The position numbers and the translations under genes were made by a program. The notes under the pieces were generated by a model, which was given only the letters and a program-made list of their open reading frames with translations, made no database searches and was not told the origin of the DNA. Below, piece by piece: positions 8,765 through 18,685 of a stretch of DNA of 64,000 nucleotides; the stretch's first letter is position 1; every line of letters begins with the position of its first letter. Where the stretch lies: NCBI RefSeq assembly GCF_017086465.1, contig NZ_CP070961.1, positions 1,736,001 to 1,800,000 on the forward strand, written 5' to 3'. The DNA is from Nocardioides sp. zg-1228 (lineage in GTDB: Bacteria > Actinomycetota > Actinomycetes > Propionibacteriales > Nocardioidaceae).

Positions 8765-8791
8765 GACGGACGGCCCCCGTCCGGATCGACA
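8765..8791 (-). promoter_or_regulatory. candidate ECF42 promoter
   Basis: On the minus strand TGTCGA (8791-8786), a 17-nt spacer, then CGTC (8768-8765). The published ECF42 consensus, as I remember it, is TGTCGA at -35 and CGA/TC at -10. The predicted start site leaves about a 45-nt leader with AAGGAG before the first DGPF gene. Confidence 0.7.
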
Positions 8792-8856
8792 GCCGACACG
8801 GCACATTCTCGGGTGGGTCTTGCTGAACCCACCGCGAAACCCGACAAGATGGGGCC

Positions 8857-10500
<1,644 letters not shown>

Positions 10501-10523
10501 GGAGCACCCGCGGGGTGGCGAGG

Positions 10524-10832
10524 TCAGCCGCCGACCGGACCCGCCTCGATCGGGTCGCGGCGCCGTCGCCCGTGCGACCGCGCGTCCTGGCCGTCCTTGC
10601 CGTCGGGGTCGTCGATGTCGGTGCGGGAGAAGCTGACCGCCACGATCGCGTCGAGACGGACCAGCACCTGCTGGGCGTTGCCGTCGTCGAGCACCACCCC
10701 GAGCCCGTCGGCGCCGACGATGCGGCCCTCGAGCCACGTGCCCTGGACGAGCAGTCGCACGGCGGCGCCGGCGTCCTGCGCGTGCCGCAGCAGGGTCCCG
10801 ACGGTGAACAACGTGCTGCCCTTGGCCGACAT
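10524..10832 (-). CDS. small protein with Hfq/Sm-like pattern (function unknown)
   Basis: A 102-residue cytoplasmic protein. Residues about 8-62 follow the Sm/Hfq pattern: a short helix (TLLRHAQDAG), a first motif with VRLLVQGTWLEG and GVVLDD, then a second motif LVRLDAIVAVSF resembling the Hfq YKHAISTV strand. The C-terminal 35 residues are polar and probably disordered. Start ATG 10832 is supported by a strong GGGAGGGGGAGG upstream; an earlier in-frame ATG (10865) lacks one. The Sm assignment is pattern inference only; canonical Hfq is generally absent from actinobacteria. It is convergent with pgm. Confidence 0.65.
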   Translation of the reverse strand: MSAKGSTLFTVGTLLRHAQDAGAAVRLLVQGTWLEGRIVGADGLGVVLDDGNAQQVLVRLDAIVAVSFSRTDIDDPDGKDGQDARSHGRRRRDPIEAGPVGG

Positions 10833-10925
10833 GGCCTCCCCCTCCCGGCATGCCCGCGCTCCCACAGCGCGGACCCGGCTAGGCGCACCGTCGGGCTGGT
10901 CCTGACGGTGCGCGCGACGAGCCTG

Positions 10926-12578
10926 TCACAGCATCGGGGTCGCCCGCTCGACAACGGCGCGGAGGGATCCGCTCTCCAGCATCCCGAACGTCCCACCGTA
11001 CGACGTGCCGAAGCGGCTGCCGCAGAAGGCGTCGGCCACCTCGCCCGGCGCGAAGCGCACCAGGAGGGAGCCCTGGAGGCACGCGGCCATCCGGCCGGCC
11101 AACCGCCGCGCGCCCGCCTCGACACCGGCAGCCTCGCCAAGGAGGGCGAGGGTGTCGTCGACCGCCCGGTCGAGCCGGCTGTCGCCCCCGCGCGCCGCAC
11201 CGACCTCCGTGATCCAGGCGTGGAGCACCTCGGGCTCGCGGCCGAGGGCACGGAGCACGTCGAGCGCGTTGACGTTGCCCGAGCCCTCCCAGACCGAGTT
11301 GAGCGGCGACTCCCGGAACATCAGCGGGAGGCCCGAGTCCTCGACGTAGCCGTTGCCGCCGAGGCACTCGAGCGCCTCGGCGACCATCGCCGGGGTGCGC
11401 TTGCACACCCAGAACTTGGCCAGCGGGAGCGCGATGCGGCGCAGCGCCACCTCGTGCGGGTCGCCGGGCCGGTCGACGGCCGCGGCGAGGCGCATCGCGA
11501 GCGCGGTCGCCGCCTCCGACTCGACGGCGAGGTCGGCCACGACGTTCTGCATGAGCGGCGCGTCGGCCAGCAGCCTGCCGAACGCGAAGCGGTGCGCGAC
11601 GTGCCAGGACGCCTCGGCCAGGGCGTGGCGCATCAGCGCCGCCGAGCCCAGCACGCAGTCCAGCCGGGTCGCCGCCACCATCTCGATGATGGTCCGCACC
11701 CCGCGGCCCTCGTCGCCCAGGCGCCGGGCCAGCGTGCCGGTGAGCTCGAGCTCGCTGGAGGCGTTGGACCGGTTGCCGAGCTTGTCCTTGAGCCGCACGA
11801 CGTCGATCCGGTTGCGCGTGCCGTCGTCCAGCACGCGCGGCACGACGAAGCAGGTGAGGCCGCCCTCGGCCTGGGCGAGGACGAGGAAGACGTCGTTCAT
11901 CGGCGCGGAGGTGAACCACTTGTGGCCGTCGAGGCGGTACCAACCGTCGTCGGCGGTCGGGGTCGCGCGGGTCTGGTTGGCCCGCACGTCGGAGCCGCCC
12001 TGCTTCTCCGTCATGCCCATCCCGGCGAGCGCGCCGGCCTTGGCCGACCGGCTGCGCACGCCCGGGTCGTAGGAGCGTGAGGCCAGCAGCGGCGTCCACT
12101 CCTCGGCGAGCGCCTCGTCGGCCCGCAGCGCCGGCACGGCGGCGTACGTCATCGAGATCGGGCACCCGTGCCCCGGCTCGGTCTGGGACCACGCGTAGAA
12201 CCCGGCCGCGCGCCGCAGGTGGGCGTGCGGGTCGCCGGCCTCCTGCTGCTCCCACGGCGCGGCCTGGAGGCCGTGGCCGACGGCGCGCTCCATCAGCCAG
12301 TGCCACGAGGGGTGGAACGCGACCTCGTCGATGCGGTTGCCCCAGCGGTCGTACGGCACGAGCTCGGGGTGGTGGCGGTTGGCGAGCATGCCGTGCTCGC
12401 GCGCCTCGGTGGTGCCCGCCTCGGCGCCCAGCGGGGCGAGCTCGTCGACCAGCCCGGGGGCGCCGTGTCGGGCCAGCGCGTCGGTGAGGGCGACGTCGGA
12501 GGTGACCACGTTGTGCCCGACGAGGGGCGGCGCCTGGTTGGTCGCGGTCCGGAGGTCGACGATGGGGCGCTCGCTCAT
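10926..12578 (-). CDS. AidB-type acyl-CoA dehydrogenase family protein
   Basis: A 550-residue FAD enzyme of the isovaleryl-CoA dehydrogenase/AidB branch. It shows an N-terminal NQAPPLVGHNV segment typical of AidB, GMGMTEKQGGSDVRAN for flavin/substrate binding, LDGHKWFTSAP, and the C-terminal ECLGGNGYVEDSGLPLMFRE. E. coli AidB is linked to alkylation-damage protection; the physiological substrate is unknown. ATG 12578 (MSERPIVDLRT) is fixed by TACCGT 6 nt upstream. Gene order with yihY is divergent across 110 bp. Confidence 0.9.
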   Translation of the reverse strand: MSERPIVDLRTATNQAPPLVGHNVVTSDVALTDALARHGAPGLVDELAPLGAEAGTTEAREHGMLANRHHPELVPYDRWGNRIDEVAFHPSWHWLMERAVGHGLQAAPWEQQEAGDPHAHLRRAAGFYAWSQTEPGHGCPISMTYAAVPALRADEALAEEWTPLLASRSYDPGVRSRSAKAGALAGMGMTEKQGGSDVRANQTRATPTADDGWYRLDGHKWFTSAPMNDVFLVLAQAEGGLTCFVVPRVLDDGTRNRIDVVRLKDKLGNRSNASSELELTGTLARRLGDEGRGVRTIIEMVAATRLDCVLGSAALMRHALAEASWHVAHRFAFGRLLADAPLMQNVVADLAVESEAATALAMRLAAAVDRPGDPHEVALRRIALPLAKFWVCKRTPAMVAEALECLGGNGYVEDSGLPLMFRESPLNSVWEGSGNVNALDVLRALGREPEVLHAWITEVGAARGGDSRLDRAVDDTLALLGEAAGVEAGARRLAGRMAACLQGSLLVRFAPGEVADAFCGSRFGTSYGGTFGMLESGSLRAVVERATPML

Positions 12579-12688
12579 GGCGCCACGGTAGGGCCCCGCT
12601 CCTCCCTCCACGAGGGGTCGGTCACGTCGCACGCGGAACCGCCGCGTGGGTCCGGTGACCGAGCGTGCCGGCTCGATAGCGTGGCCGC

Positions 12689-13654
12689 ATGGTCGAGGCG
12701 CGGGAGGACACCCCTGCCCCGCGCCGCGTCGAGGTCCTCCTCCGCCGGTGGCGGGAGCAGGCCTGGCGCATCATCGTCACGAGCGTCGGGTCGTGCCTGC
12801 GGCACCGCGTCACCGGCCTGGCCGCGGAGGCGGCGTTCTTCGCGGTGCTGTCGGTGCCGCCGCTGATCTTCGCCCTCGCCGGCGCGGTCGGCTTCGTCAG
12901 CGAGCGGTTCACCGACACCCAGGTGGAGGACGTGCGCAATGCCGTCCTCGAGATGTCGCGGCAGGGCCTGACCGAGAGGGCCGTCAACACGATCATCCGC
13001 CCGACGATCGACCAGGTCCTCGACGGCGGGCGCTACGACGTGATCTCGATCGGGTTCATCCTGGCGCTCTGGTCGGGCTCGCGCGCGCTCAACGTCTTCG
13101 TCGACACCATCACGATCATGCACGGCCTCGGCGGGCATCGGGGGATCGTCGCCACCCGCGCGCTGTCGTTCGTGCTCTACGTCCTCGCGATGGTGACCGG
13201 CGCGGTGAGCATCCCGCTCGTCGTCGCCGGCCCGAGCCTGGTCGACCGGGTGGTGCCCGAGCGCCTCGACTTCGTCAACAGCCTCTACTGGCCCGTCGTG
13301 CTCGTGGTGTGCATCTGCTTCCTCGCCACGCTCTACCACGTGTCGGTCCCGGTGCGGACCAACTGGAGCTTCAACCTGCCCGGCGCCGTCTTCGCGCTGT
13401 TCTGCTGGATCGCCGGGTCCTACACGCTGCGCTGGGTGCTCACCGTCACCGCGGCGGAGTCGCGGTCGATCTACGGGCCGCTGGCGGCGCCGATCGCCGT
13501 GCTGCTGTGGCTCTACCTGCTGGCCCTATCCGTGCTCATAGGGGCGGCGGTCAACGCGGCGTTCGACACCGTCTACCCGCAGAAGAGCACGACGCGCGCG
13601 CGGCTCGAGATGGTGCAGCGGCTGCGGGAGCGGAGGAGCGTGCGAGACTCCTGA
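12689..13654 (+). CDS. YihY/virulence factor BrkB family membrane protein
   Basis: A 321-residue integral membrane protein with about six transmembrane helices between residues 45 and 300. Family residues include RVTGLAAEAAFFAVLSVPPLIFALAG near the first helix and GPLAAPIAVLLWLYLLAL near the last. Formerly called ribonuclease BN; the true function is unknown and a transporter role is suspected. TAGCGT lies 6 nt before ATG 12689. It is followed after 2 nt by the potassium channel gene, so they are co-transcribed. Confidence 0.9.
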   Translation: MVEAREDTPAPRRVEVLLRRWREQAWRIIVTSVGSCLRHRVTGLAAEAAFFAVLSVPPLIFALAGAVGFVSERFTDTQVEDVRNAVLEMSRQGLTERAVNTIIRPTIDQVLDGGRYDVISIGFILALWSGSRALNVFVDTITIMHGLGGHRGIVATRALSFVLYVLAMVTGAVSIPLVVAGPSLVDRVVPERLDFVNSLYWPVVLVVCICFLATLYHVSVPVRTNWSFNLPGAVFALFCWIAGSYTLRWVLTVTAAESRSIYGPLAAPIAVLLWLYLLALSVLIGAAVNAAFDTVYPQKSTTRARLEMVQRLRERRSVRDS

Positions 13655-13656
13655 CC

Positions 13657-14748
13657 GTGTCTGCTGACAGCGTGGAGCCCGGCGTCGGCCGGGTCTCCCT
13701 CCCGGAGACCGAACGGTCTCCCTGGTGGGAGCTCGGCCGCCGGATCCTGATGGCGGCCGCGATCCTGTTCGGCACCGTCCTGCTCGTCTACCTCGACCGC
13801 GAGGGCTACCGCGACAACGCGCACCCCGGCCGCGACCTGACCCTGCTCGACGCGTTCTACTACACGACCGTCACGCTCAGCACGACCGGCTACGGCGACA
13901 TCGCACCGGAGTCGGAGCAGGCCCGGCTGGTCAACGCGCTGGTGATCACGCCGGCCCGCATCGCCTTCCTGGTGCTGCTGATCGGCACCACCCTCGAGGT
14001 CCTCGCCTCGCAGGGACGCGAGATGTTCCGGGTCTCCCGGTGGAGGAACAAGAAGATGGACCAGCACGTCGTCGTCGTCGGCTACGGCACCAAGGGCCGC
14101 AGCGCGATCGACACCCTCGTCAGCAACGGCTACGACCGCAGGTCGATCGTGGTCGTCGACCCCGAGCCCGTGCCCGTCGAGGAGGCCAACCGCGACCGGC
14201 TCGTGGCCATCGTCGGCGACGCCACGCGGCGCGGGGTGCTGCGCCAGGCGGGGGTGGAGAAGGCGACCCACGTCATCATCACCACCGACCGCGACGACTC
14301 CAACGTGCTCGTCACCCTCACCGTCCGTCAGATCAACCCCGACGCCTGGATCGTGGCGTCGGTGCGCGAGCAGGAGAACGTCCCGCTGATGCGCCAGTCG
14401 GGGGCCAACTCGGTCATCACCTCCTCCGACGCGGTCGGGCGGCTGCTCGGCCTGTCGTCGATGTCGCCGATGCTCGGCTCGGTGATGGAGGACCTGATGA
14501 CCTACGGCGAGGGCCTCGAGGTCGCCGAGCGCGACCTGCTCGTCGCCGAGGTCGGCAAGCAGCCCCAGCGGCTGCCCGACCAGGTCATCGCGGTGATCCG
14601 CGACGAGAAGGTGTACCGCTACTTCGACCCCGTGGTGTCCCTGCTCGCGCGCGGCGACCGGCTCATCGTCGTACGCCCGGCGAAGGAGCTGCCGTGGGCG
14701 CCGCGCCCGGGCACCCACGGCGAGGAACTGGCCGACGAGGACGACTGA
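13657..14748 (+). CDS. two-TM potassium channel with RCK (TrkA-N) domain
   Basis: A 363-residue K+ channel subunit. TM1 lies at about residues 30-47, the pore helix with selectivity filter TTGYGD at 76-81, and TM2 at about 90-110. The RCK/TrkA-N Rossmann domain starts at about 128 (VVVVGYGTKGRSA), followed by a TrkA-C-like region. It resembles MthK and the Kch family, gated by NAD or ions at the RCK ring. Start GTG 13657, 2 nt after the yihY stop, keeps the hydrophilic N-terminus; an ATG at 13750 would cut into TM1. Confidence 0.9.
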   Translation: MSADSVEPGVGRVSLPETERSPWWELGRRILMAAAILFGTVLLVYLDREGYRDNAHPGRDLTLLDAFYYTTVTLSTTGYGDIAPESEQARLVNALVITPARIAFLVLLIGTTLEVLASQGREMFRVSRWRNKKMDQHVVVVGYGTKGRSAIDTLVSNGYDRRSIVVVDPEPVPVEEANRDRLVAIVGDATRRGVLRQAGVEKATHVIITTDRDDSNVLVTLTVRQINPDAWIVASVREQENVPLMRQSGANSVITSSDAVGRLLGLSSMSPMLGSVMEDLMTYGEGLEVAERDLLVAEVGKQPQRLPDQVIAVIRDEKVYRYFDPVVSLLARGDRLIVVRPAKELPWAPRPGTHGEELADEDD

Positions 14749-14751
14749 GCC

Positions 14752-15375
14752 GTGATCGCCTCGCACCGACACCGCTTCGTGTTCGTCAAGACCCGCAAGA
14801 CCGCCGGCACCAGCCTCGAGATCGCGTTGTCGCGCCACTGCGGCCCCGACGACATCGTCACCCGGATCAGCCCCGAGGACGAGGAGCTGCGCGCGGCCGC
14901 CGGGGGAGTGGGCCCGCAGAACGACGACACCGAGCCCAGCTCGTACGCCCACATGGGCGCGCGCCGGGTCATCGAGGTGATCGGGCGCGAGACGTGGGAC
15001 GACTACTTCACCTTCGCGGTGGAGCGCAACCCGTTCGACGTGGTCGCCTCGTCCTACCGCTACAGCGCGCGCAAGCCGTCGTTCACCAAGACCTTCGCCG
15101 AGTTCGTCCGCACCCCGAAGCGGATGGAGCGCCTCGCCCTCAACGAGCGGCTCTACCGGCTCGGTGGGCGGGTCGTCGTCGACCGGGTCTACCGCTACGA
15201 GGAGCTGCCCGCCGCGGTGGCGGACCTGTCGTCGCGCCTCGGCATCGAGCTCGACCTGCCCCACGCCAAGCAGGGGAGCGGGCCTCACTACCGCGAGCTC
15301 TACGGCCCCGGGGACGCCGACATCGTGGCCGCCCGCTTCCGCCGGACGATCGAGGAGTTCGGCTACGGGTTCTGA
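14752..15375 (+). CDS. sulfotransferase family 2-like protein
   Basis: A 207-residue protein starting at GTG 14752, 3 nt after the channel gene. It has the 5'-phosphosulfate loop FVKTRKTAGTSLE near the N-terminus and the 3'-phosphate motif FAVERNPFDVVASSYRY at about residue 95, the two PAPS-binding signatures of Sulfotransfer_2 enzymes. The acceptor is unknown; such genes usually modify carbohydrates or lipids of the envelope. It is the last gene of the yihY-channel-sulfotransferase run and is followed by two strong hairpins. Confidence 0.8.
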   Translation: MIASHRHRFVFVKTRKTAGTSLEIALSRHCGPDDIVTRISPEDEELRAAAGGVGPQNDDTEPSSYAHMGARRVIEVIGRETWDDYFTFAVERNPFDVVASSYRYSARKPSFTKTFAEFVRTPKRMERLALNERLYRLGGRVVVDRVYRYEELPAAVADLSSRLGIELDLPHAKQGSGPHYRELYGPGDADIVAARFRRTIEEFGYGF

Positions 15376-15407
15376 GGTGGCGGCGTGGTCGGAGGTCGCT
15401 CGCGCCC

Positions 15408-15439
15408 GTCGGAGTCCCCGCTCGAGCGGGGACTCCGAC
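15408..15439 (+). terminator. perfect 32-bp palindrome, terminator hairpin
   Basis: A perfect inverted repeat with arms starting GTCGGAGTCCCCGCTC lies 33 nt after the sulfotransferase stop. No U-tract is present, which is common in actinobacteria. The stem would block readthrough into the CHAP gene. Confidence 0.75.
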
Positions 15440-15472
15440 ACCTGGAGGGGGTTGCAACGGCCTCCAGGTGTC
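15437..15472 (+). terminator. second hairpin
   Basis: Arms GACACCTGGAGG (15437-15448) and CCTCCAGGTGTC (15461-15472) around a 12-nt loop that itself contains GTTGCAAC. It overlaps the end of the 32-bp palindrome by 3 nt, so the two stems compete or stack as a tandem terminator. Confidence 0.6.
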
Positions 15473-15593
15473 AGACTTCCCCACCAAGTCCGCCCCGGGA
15501 GGCGGTCGATTCCCGCTGGAGCGACGAATTACACGTTTGATGTTCACCCATCGGCGTGGCGCGCTTGACATTTGACCCATACGATCGTCGCTT

Positions 15594-17285
15594 GTGCCCC
15601 AAACGTCACACGAGTCTCACGAGTCACACCCGGTTCGAGCACGCCTGACGACCGTCCGGAACGTCGTCGGTCGGGCGCTCGGGACGGCCAAGCTCCTCAC
15701 CGGGTTGCTCGTCCTGCTCGCCCTGGTCGTGCCGACCACCGCGGGTCGGATCACCCTCGCGTCGTCCACCTACCTGTGCTCGGGCTACCAGGGGTGCGCG
15801 GCCGCGGGGTACGGCGACGGTGGCTACCGACAGGTCTCCTCGAAGCAGTACTGGCGCATGTACGCCGGGCACAACTGCACGAACTACGTGGCCTACCGGC
15901 TCATCCAGTCGGGCATGCCCGACGTCCGGCCGTGGGAGGGCAACGGCAACGCGTCGAACTGGGGCGTCGCGATGGCCGCCATCACCGACCAGACGCCCAC
16001 CGTCGGCTCCGTCGCCTGGTATCGGCCGCACGTCACGCCGGCCGGCGGGAACGGGCACGTCGCCATCGTGGAGCAGGTCATCTCCGACACCGAGATCATC
16101 GTCTCCGAGGACTACTGGGGCGGCGACTTCTACTGGCGCCGCATCACCAAGACCGGCGGCGGCTGGCCGAGCGGGTTCATCCACTTCAACGACCGCGTGG
16201 TGCAGCCCACCTCGCCCCCCACGATCGCCGGGTCGGCCATGGTCGGCTCGCCGCTCGAGGTGGCCGTCGGATCCTGGACGCCCGCGCCCTCGAGCATCAC
16301 CTTCCGCTGGCTGGCCGACGGAGCGGCCATCCCCGGAGCCACCGGGTCCGCCTACGTGCCCACGCCCGACGTCAAGGGCAAGACCCTGACCGCCGAGGTG
16401 ACGGCGCAGCTGGACGGCTACACCCCCGGCGCCGCGGCCCTGGCGACCCCTCCGGTCGCACCCGGCACCTTCGCACGCACCCAGCTGCCGACGATCCAGG
16501 GCGAGCCCCAGGTCGGCTCGACCCTCACGCTCACCCCGTCGACGTGGTCCCCGCAGCCGAAGAAGTCCACGACCCAGTGGTACGCCGACGGCAAGCCCCT
16601 CGCCGACGCCACCGGCAACACCCTGACCCTCACCCGTGACCAGATCGGGCAGCAGATCAGCGCACGCGTCACGGCGAGCGCGAACGGCTACCGCAAGTCC
16701 AGGTCGAACGCACCGGCGACCGCGGCCGTCCAGGCCAAGCCGGTCACGCTGCTCAGCCCATCCCGGGTGACGGGCAGGGCCCAGGTGGGGCGCCGGCTCG
16801 TCGTGGAGCCCGGTCGCGCCAAGCCGGGCGACGCGTCCGCCACCTACCGCTGGCTCCGCGACGGGCGACGCATCGCCAAGGCGACGAAGGCCACGTACAC
16901 CGTCCGCAAGGGCGACGTCGGTCACGCGCTGGCGGTCGAGGTCACGATGACGCGCCGCCACTTCCGGGCCACGACCGAGACCCTCACGGTGGCTTCCCCC
17001 GTCAGGGCCGTGCCCACCCTGCGGGTCCGCCCGGAGGTCAAGCGGGGCCGCGTGGTCGTCGACCTGCGCGTCAGGGCCGTGGGAGCACCCAAGCCGTCCG
17101 GCGCGATCACCGTCACCATCGGCCGCCGCACCGTCGAGGGCGAGCTGGTCGCAGGGACGGCCCGCGTCGTCGTCCGCGACGTCGCGCCGGGCACCAGGCC
17201 CGTGGTCGTCCGCTTCGCGGGCACCGACCTCGTACGGCCGGCGGTCTCGCGCTCGACGCTCGTGGTGCCGGGCGGCAAGGGCTGA
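15594..17285 (+). CDS. secreted CHAP-domain amidase/peptidase with Ig-like repeats
   Basis: A 563-residue exported protein. A long n-region and hydrophobic segment (residues 34-51) act as signal or anchor. The CHAP domain spans about 75-205 with catalytic C95 (AGHNCTNYVAYRL) and H155 (GNGHVAIVE), followed by SEDYWGG. Three Ig-like repeats of about 85 residues follow (each with VGSxL or VGRRL, then FRWLADG, QWYADG or YRWLRDG), then a C-terminal Ig-like domain. It probably cleaves peptidoglycan. Start GTG 15594 is the longest that keeps the signal; no good Shine-Dalgarno is visible. It lies immediately left of the island boundary. Confidence 0.85.
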   Translation: MPQTSHESHESHPVRARLTTVRNVVGRALGTAKLLTGLLVLLALVVPTTAGRITLASSTYLCSGYQGCAAAGYGDGGYRQVSSKQYWRMYAGHNCTNYVAYRLIQSGMPDVRPWEGNGNASNWGVAMAAITDQTPTVGSVAWYRPHVTPAGGNGHVAIVEQVISDTEIIVSEDYWGGDFYWRRITKTGGGWPSGFIHFNDRVVQPTSPPTIAGSAMVGSPLEVAVGSWTPAPSSITFRWLADGAAIPGATGSAYVPTPDVKGKTLTAEVTAQLDGYTPGAAALATPPVAPGTFARTQLPTIQGEPQVGSTLTLTPSTWSPQPKKSTTQWYADGKPLADATGNTLTLTRDQIGQQISARVTASANGYRKSRSNAPATAAVQAKPVTLLSPSRVTGRAQVGRRLVVEPGRAKPGDASATYRWLRDGRRIAKATKATYTVRKGDVGHALAVEVTMTRRHFRATTETLTVASPVRAVPTLRVRPEVKRGRVVVDLRVRAVGAPKPSGAITVTIGRRTVEGELVAGTARVVVRDVAPGTRPVVVRFAGTDLVRPAVSRSTLVVPGGKG

Positions 17286-17304
17286 GCCGGCCTCTCGTGC
17301 GGTG

Positions 17305-17328
17305 CTGGTGGGCGATACTGGGTTCGAA
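17305..17328. repeat. distal attachment-site copy (att)
   Basis: Begins CTGGTGGGCGATACTGGGTT and differs from the tRNA-Val copy at 24877-24900 only at 17325 (C versus T). It reproduces the encoded CCA, acceptor and T-arm bases but not the rest of the tRNA, so it is not a functional tRNA gene. Confidence 0.85.
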
Positions 17329-17352
17329 TTTGCACGCGAGGGGGATCCAGGG

Positions 17353-17520
17353 ATGGCCCGCAGGCGCGGTTTCGGAGCCATCTCGAAGCTCCCATCTAGA
17401 CGGTGGCAGGCCTCCTACCTCGGCCCCGACACCCTTCGACACAAGGCGCGGGTCACCTTCGAGACGGCTGAGGATGCCGAGGGCTGGCTCACTGACCGAC
17501 GTCGCGAGATCAAGCAGCAC
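17353..17520 (+). pseudogene. truncated tyrosine integrase (N-terminal stub)
   Basis: ATG 17353 opens a frame whose first 56 residues (ARRRGFGAISKLPSRRWQAS, then VTFETAEDAEGWLTDRRREI) match the N-terminal arm-binding part of actinobacterial phage-type integrases. Similarity stops at about base 17520. The core-binding and catalytic domains with the R-H-R-Y residues are missing, so the element cannot excise itself. It sits 24 bp from the distal att copy, where an integrase is expected. Confidence 0.75.
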
Positions 17521-17675
17521 GGCGCTACCAACACGCGGCCAAGAACCGCGACAAGGTCATGGCCGAAGCCCTGTCGAACCTGGCGACGAAGGACCTCTCG
17601 GCCTGGCGCCAAGCAAGCCAGTTCACCATCCGCTTACGGACCGAGCCTGACCGACCTGGTGTGTCACACTTGCCC

Positions 17676-18044
17676 ATGACCAACGTACCCATAGACCTCG
17701 CCGGGAAGTTCTTGTCGTTCTCCGAGCATTGGTCGCCGAAGGTGGTGGCGCGGTTGAACGACTACGAGGTCAAGGTCGTCAAGCTCAAGGGCGAGTTCGT
17801 GTGGCATACCCATGACGACACTGACGAGCTGTTTCTCGTGATCGACGGCGAGTTGACCATCCAACTGCGCGATGGCGACGTCACTCTTCGTCCTGGCCAG
17901 ATGTTCGTCGTTCCGCGCGGCGTTGAGCACTGCCCAATCGCTGACGGCGAGGTCCACGCCGTGCTCATCGAACCCGTCGGCGTAGTGAACACCGGAAGCG
18001 CTGGTGGCACTCTTACAGCCGCGTACGACGACTCACTGGTATAG
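17676..18044 (+). CDS. cupin-domain protein
   Basis: A 122-residue single-domain cupin. Motif 1 is GEFVWHTHDDTDELFLVIDG, with the HxH and Glu metal ligands; motif 2 is PGQMFVVPRGVEHCPIA. The fold usually binds a transition metal; the substrate is unknown and mannose-6-phosphate isomerase-like or dioxygenase roles are possible. Start ATG 17676 (MTNVPIDLAGKF) matches the usual domain start. An upstream in-frame ATG at 17559 adds residues that look like degraded integrase-side sequence. It is an island gene, first intact frame after the integrase stub. Confidence 0.8.
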   Translation: MTNVPIDLAGKFLSFSEHWSPKVVARLNDYEVKVVKLKGEFVWHTHDDTDELFLVIDGELTIQLRDGDVTLRPGQMFVVPRGVEHCPIADGEVHAVLIEPVGVVNTGSAGGTLTAAYDDSLV

Positions 18045-18685
18045 GTCGAAGCGTTTCGATTGCCGATCCCGTACTGGTCACGCTCCGCGGCTGCCGTTCA
18101 CGGACCGTTGACACGCTGAACGTCCGTCCAGTCGCTTTCCGGGATCCCGTAAGCGAACCTCTGCAGATGCAGCGGTCCGAGTGTTGGCTGATCGGTGGCC
18201 GGTTGTCCCGCTGGGGTGTCGGAAGCCGGGGGAGCGTGCTGACGCGAGCAGAGAACTCGAACACGAACGGCTGGGCTGGCGGCGACGACGTACGCCTGTC
18301 GGTGACGAGCATGGCGTCGGAAGTCGCAGGGCGCCTCGGCAGATCCCAACCGCGGAGCACCACAGCACCAAATGCGAACTCCCCTCCAACTATCATCTAG
18401 CACAGTGGGGGGCTTGCCGCAAGGCCCCTGTCCTGCCGGAGACTCTGCCTCTGTTACCCCCGCATGAGCCCGCGTCCGGGCGACGCGACGACGGCCCGAA
18501 TCGACTCGTGTCCCGATAGGGCGCGACTCGACTTGGCTCGAGTGGTGACCAGGTATCCAGCAAACAACGGGAGCTATGCAAGTGAACGAAGCCGAATCCG
18601 TGCACCTCGCTCGACACGTCACCTGCGGCGTTGATGGGTCTGCCGGCTCGCCCACGCGGTGCCACCCCTATGACGGCGCTCGGTA
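18045..18685. other. 640-bp stretch without a convincing gene
   Basis: No frame shows recognisable protein similarity, codon bias or a plausible start with Shine-Dalgarno. The base composition is less GC-biased than the chromosome. It probably holds decayed island sequence. Confidence 0.5.

Noticed and set aside
12646..14748. A 700-codon frame ending in the potassium channel
   Set aside because: The first 337 codons are a frame shadow of yihY. The channel starts at GTG 13657, right after the yihY stop.
17559..17675. N-terminal extension of the cupin protein from ATG 17559
   Set aside because: The extra 39 residues do not fit cupins and lie in the degraded stretch after the integrase stub; ATG 17676 gives the normal domain start.
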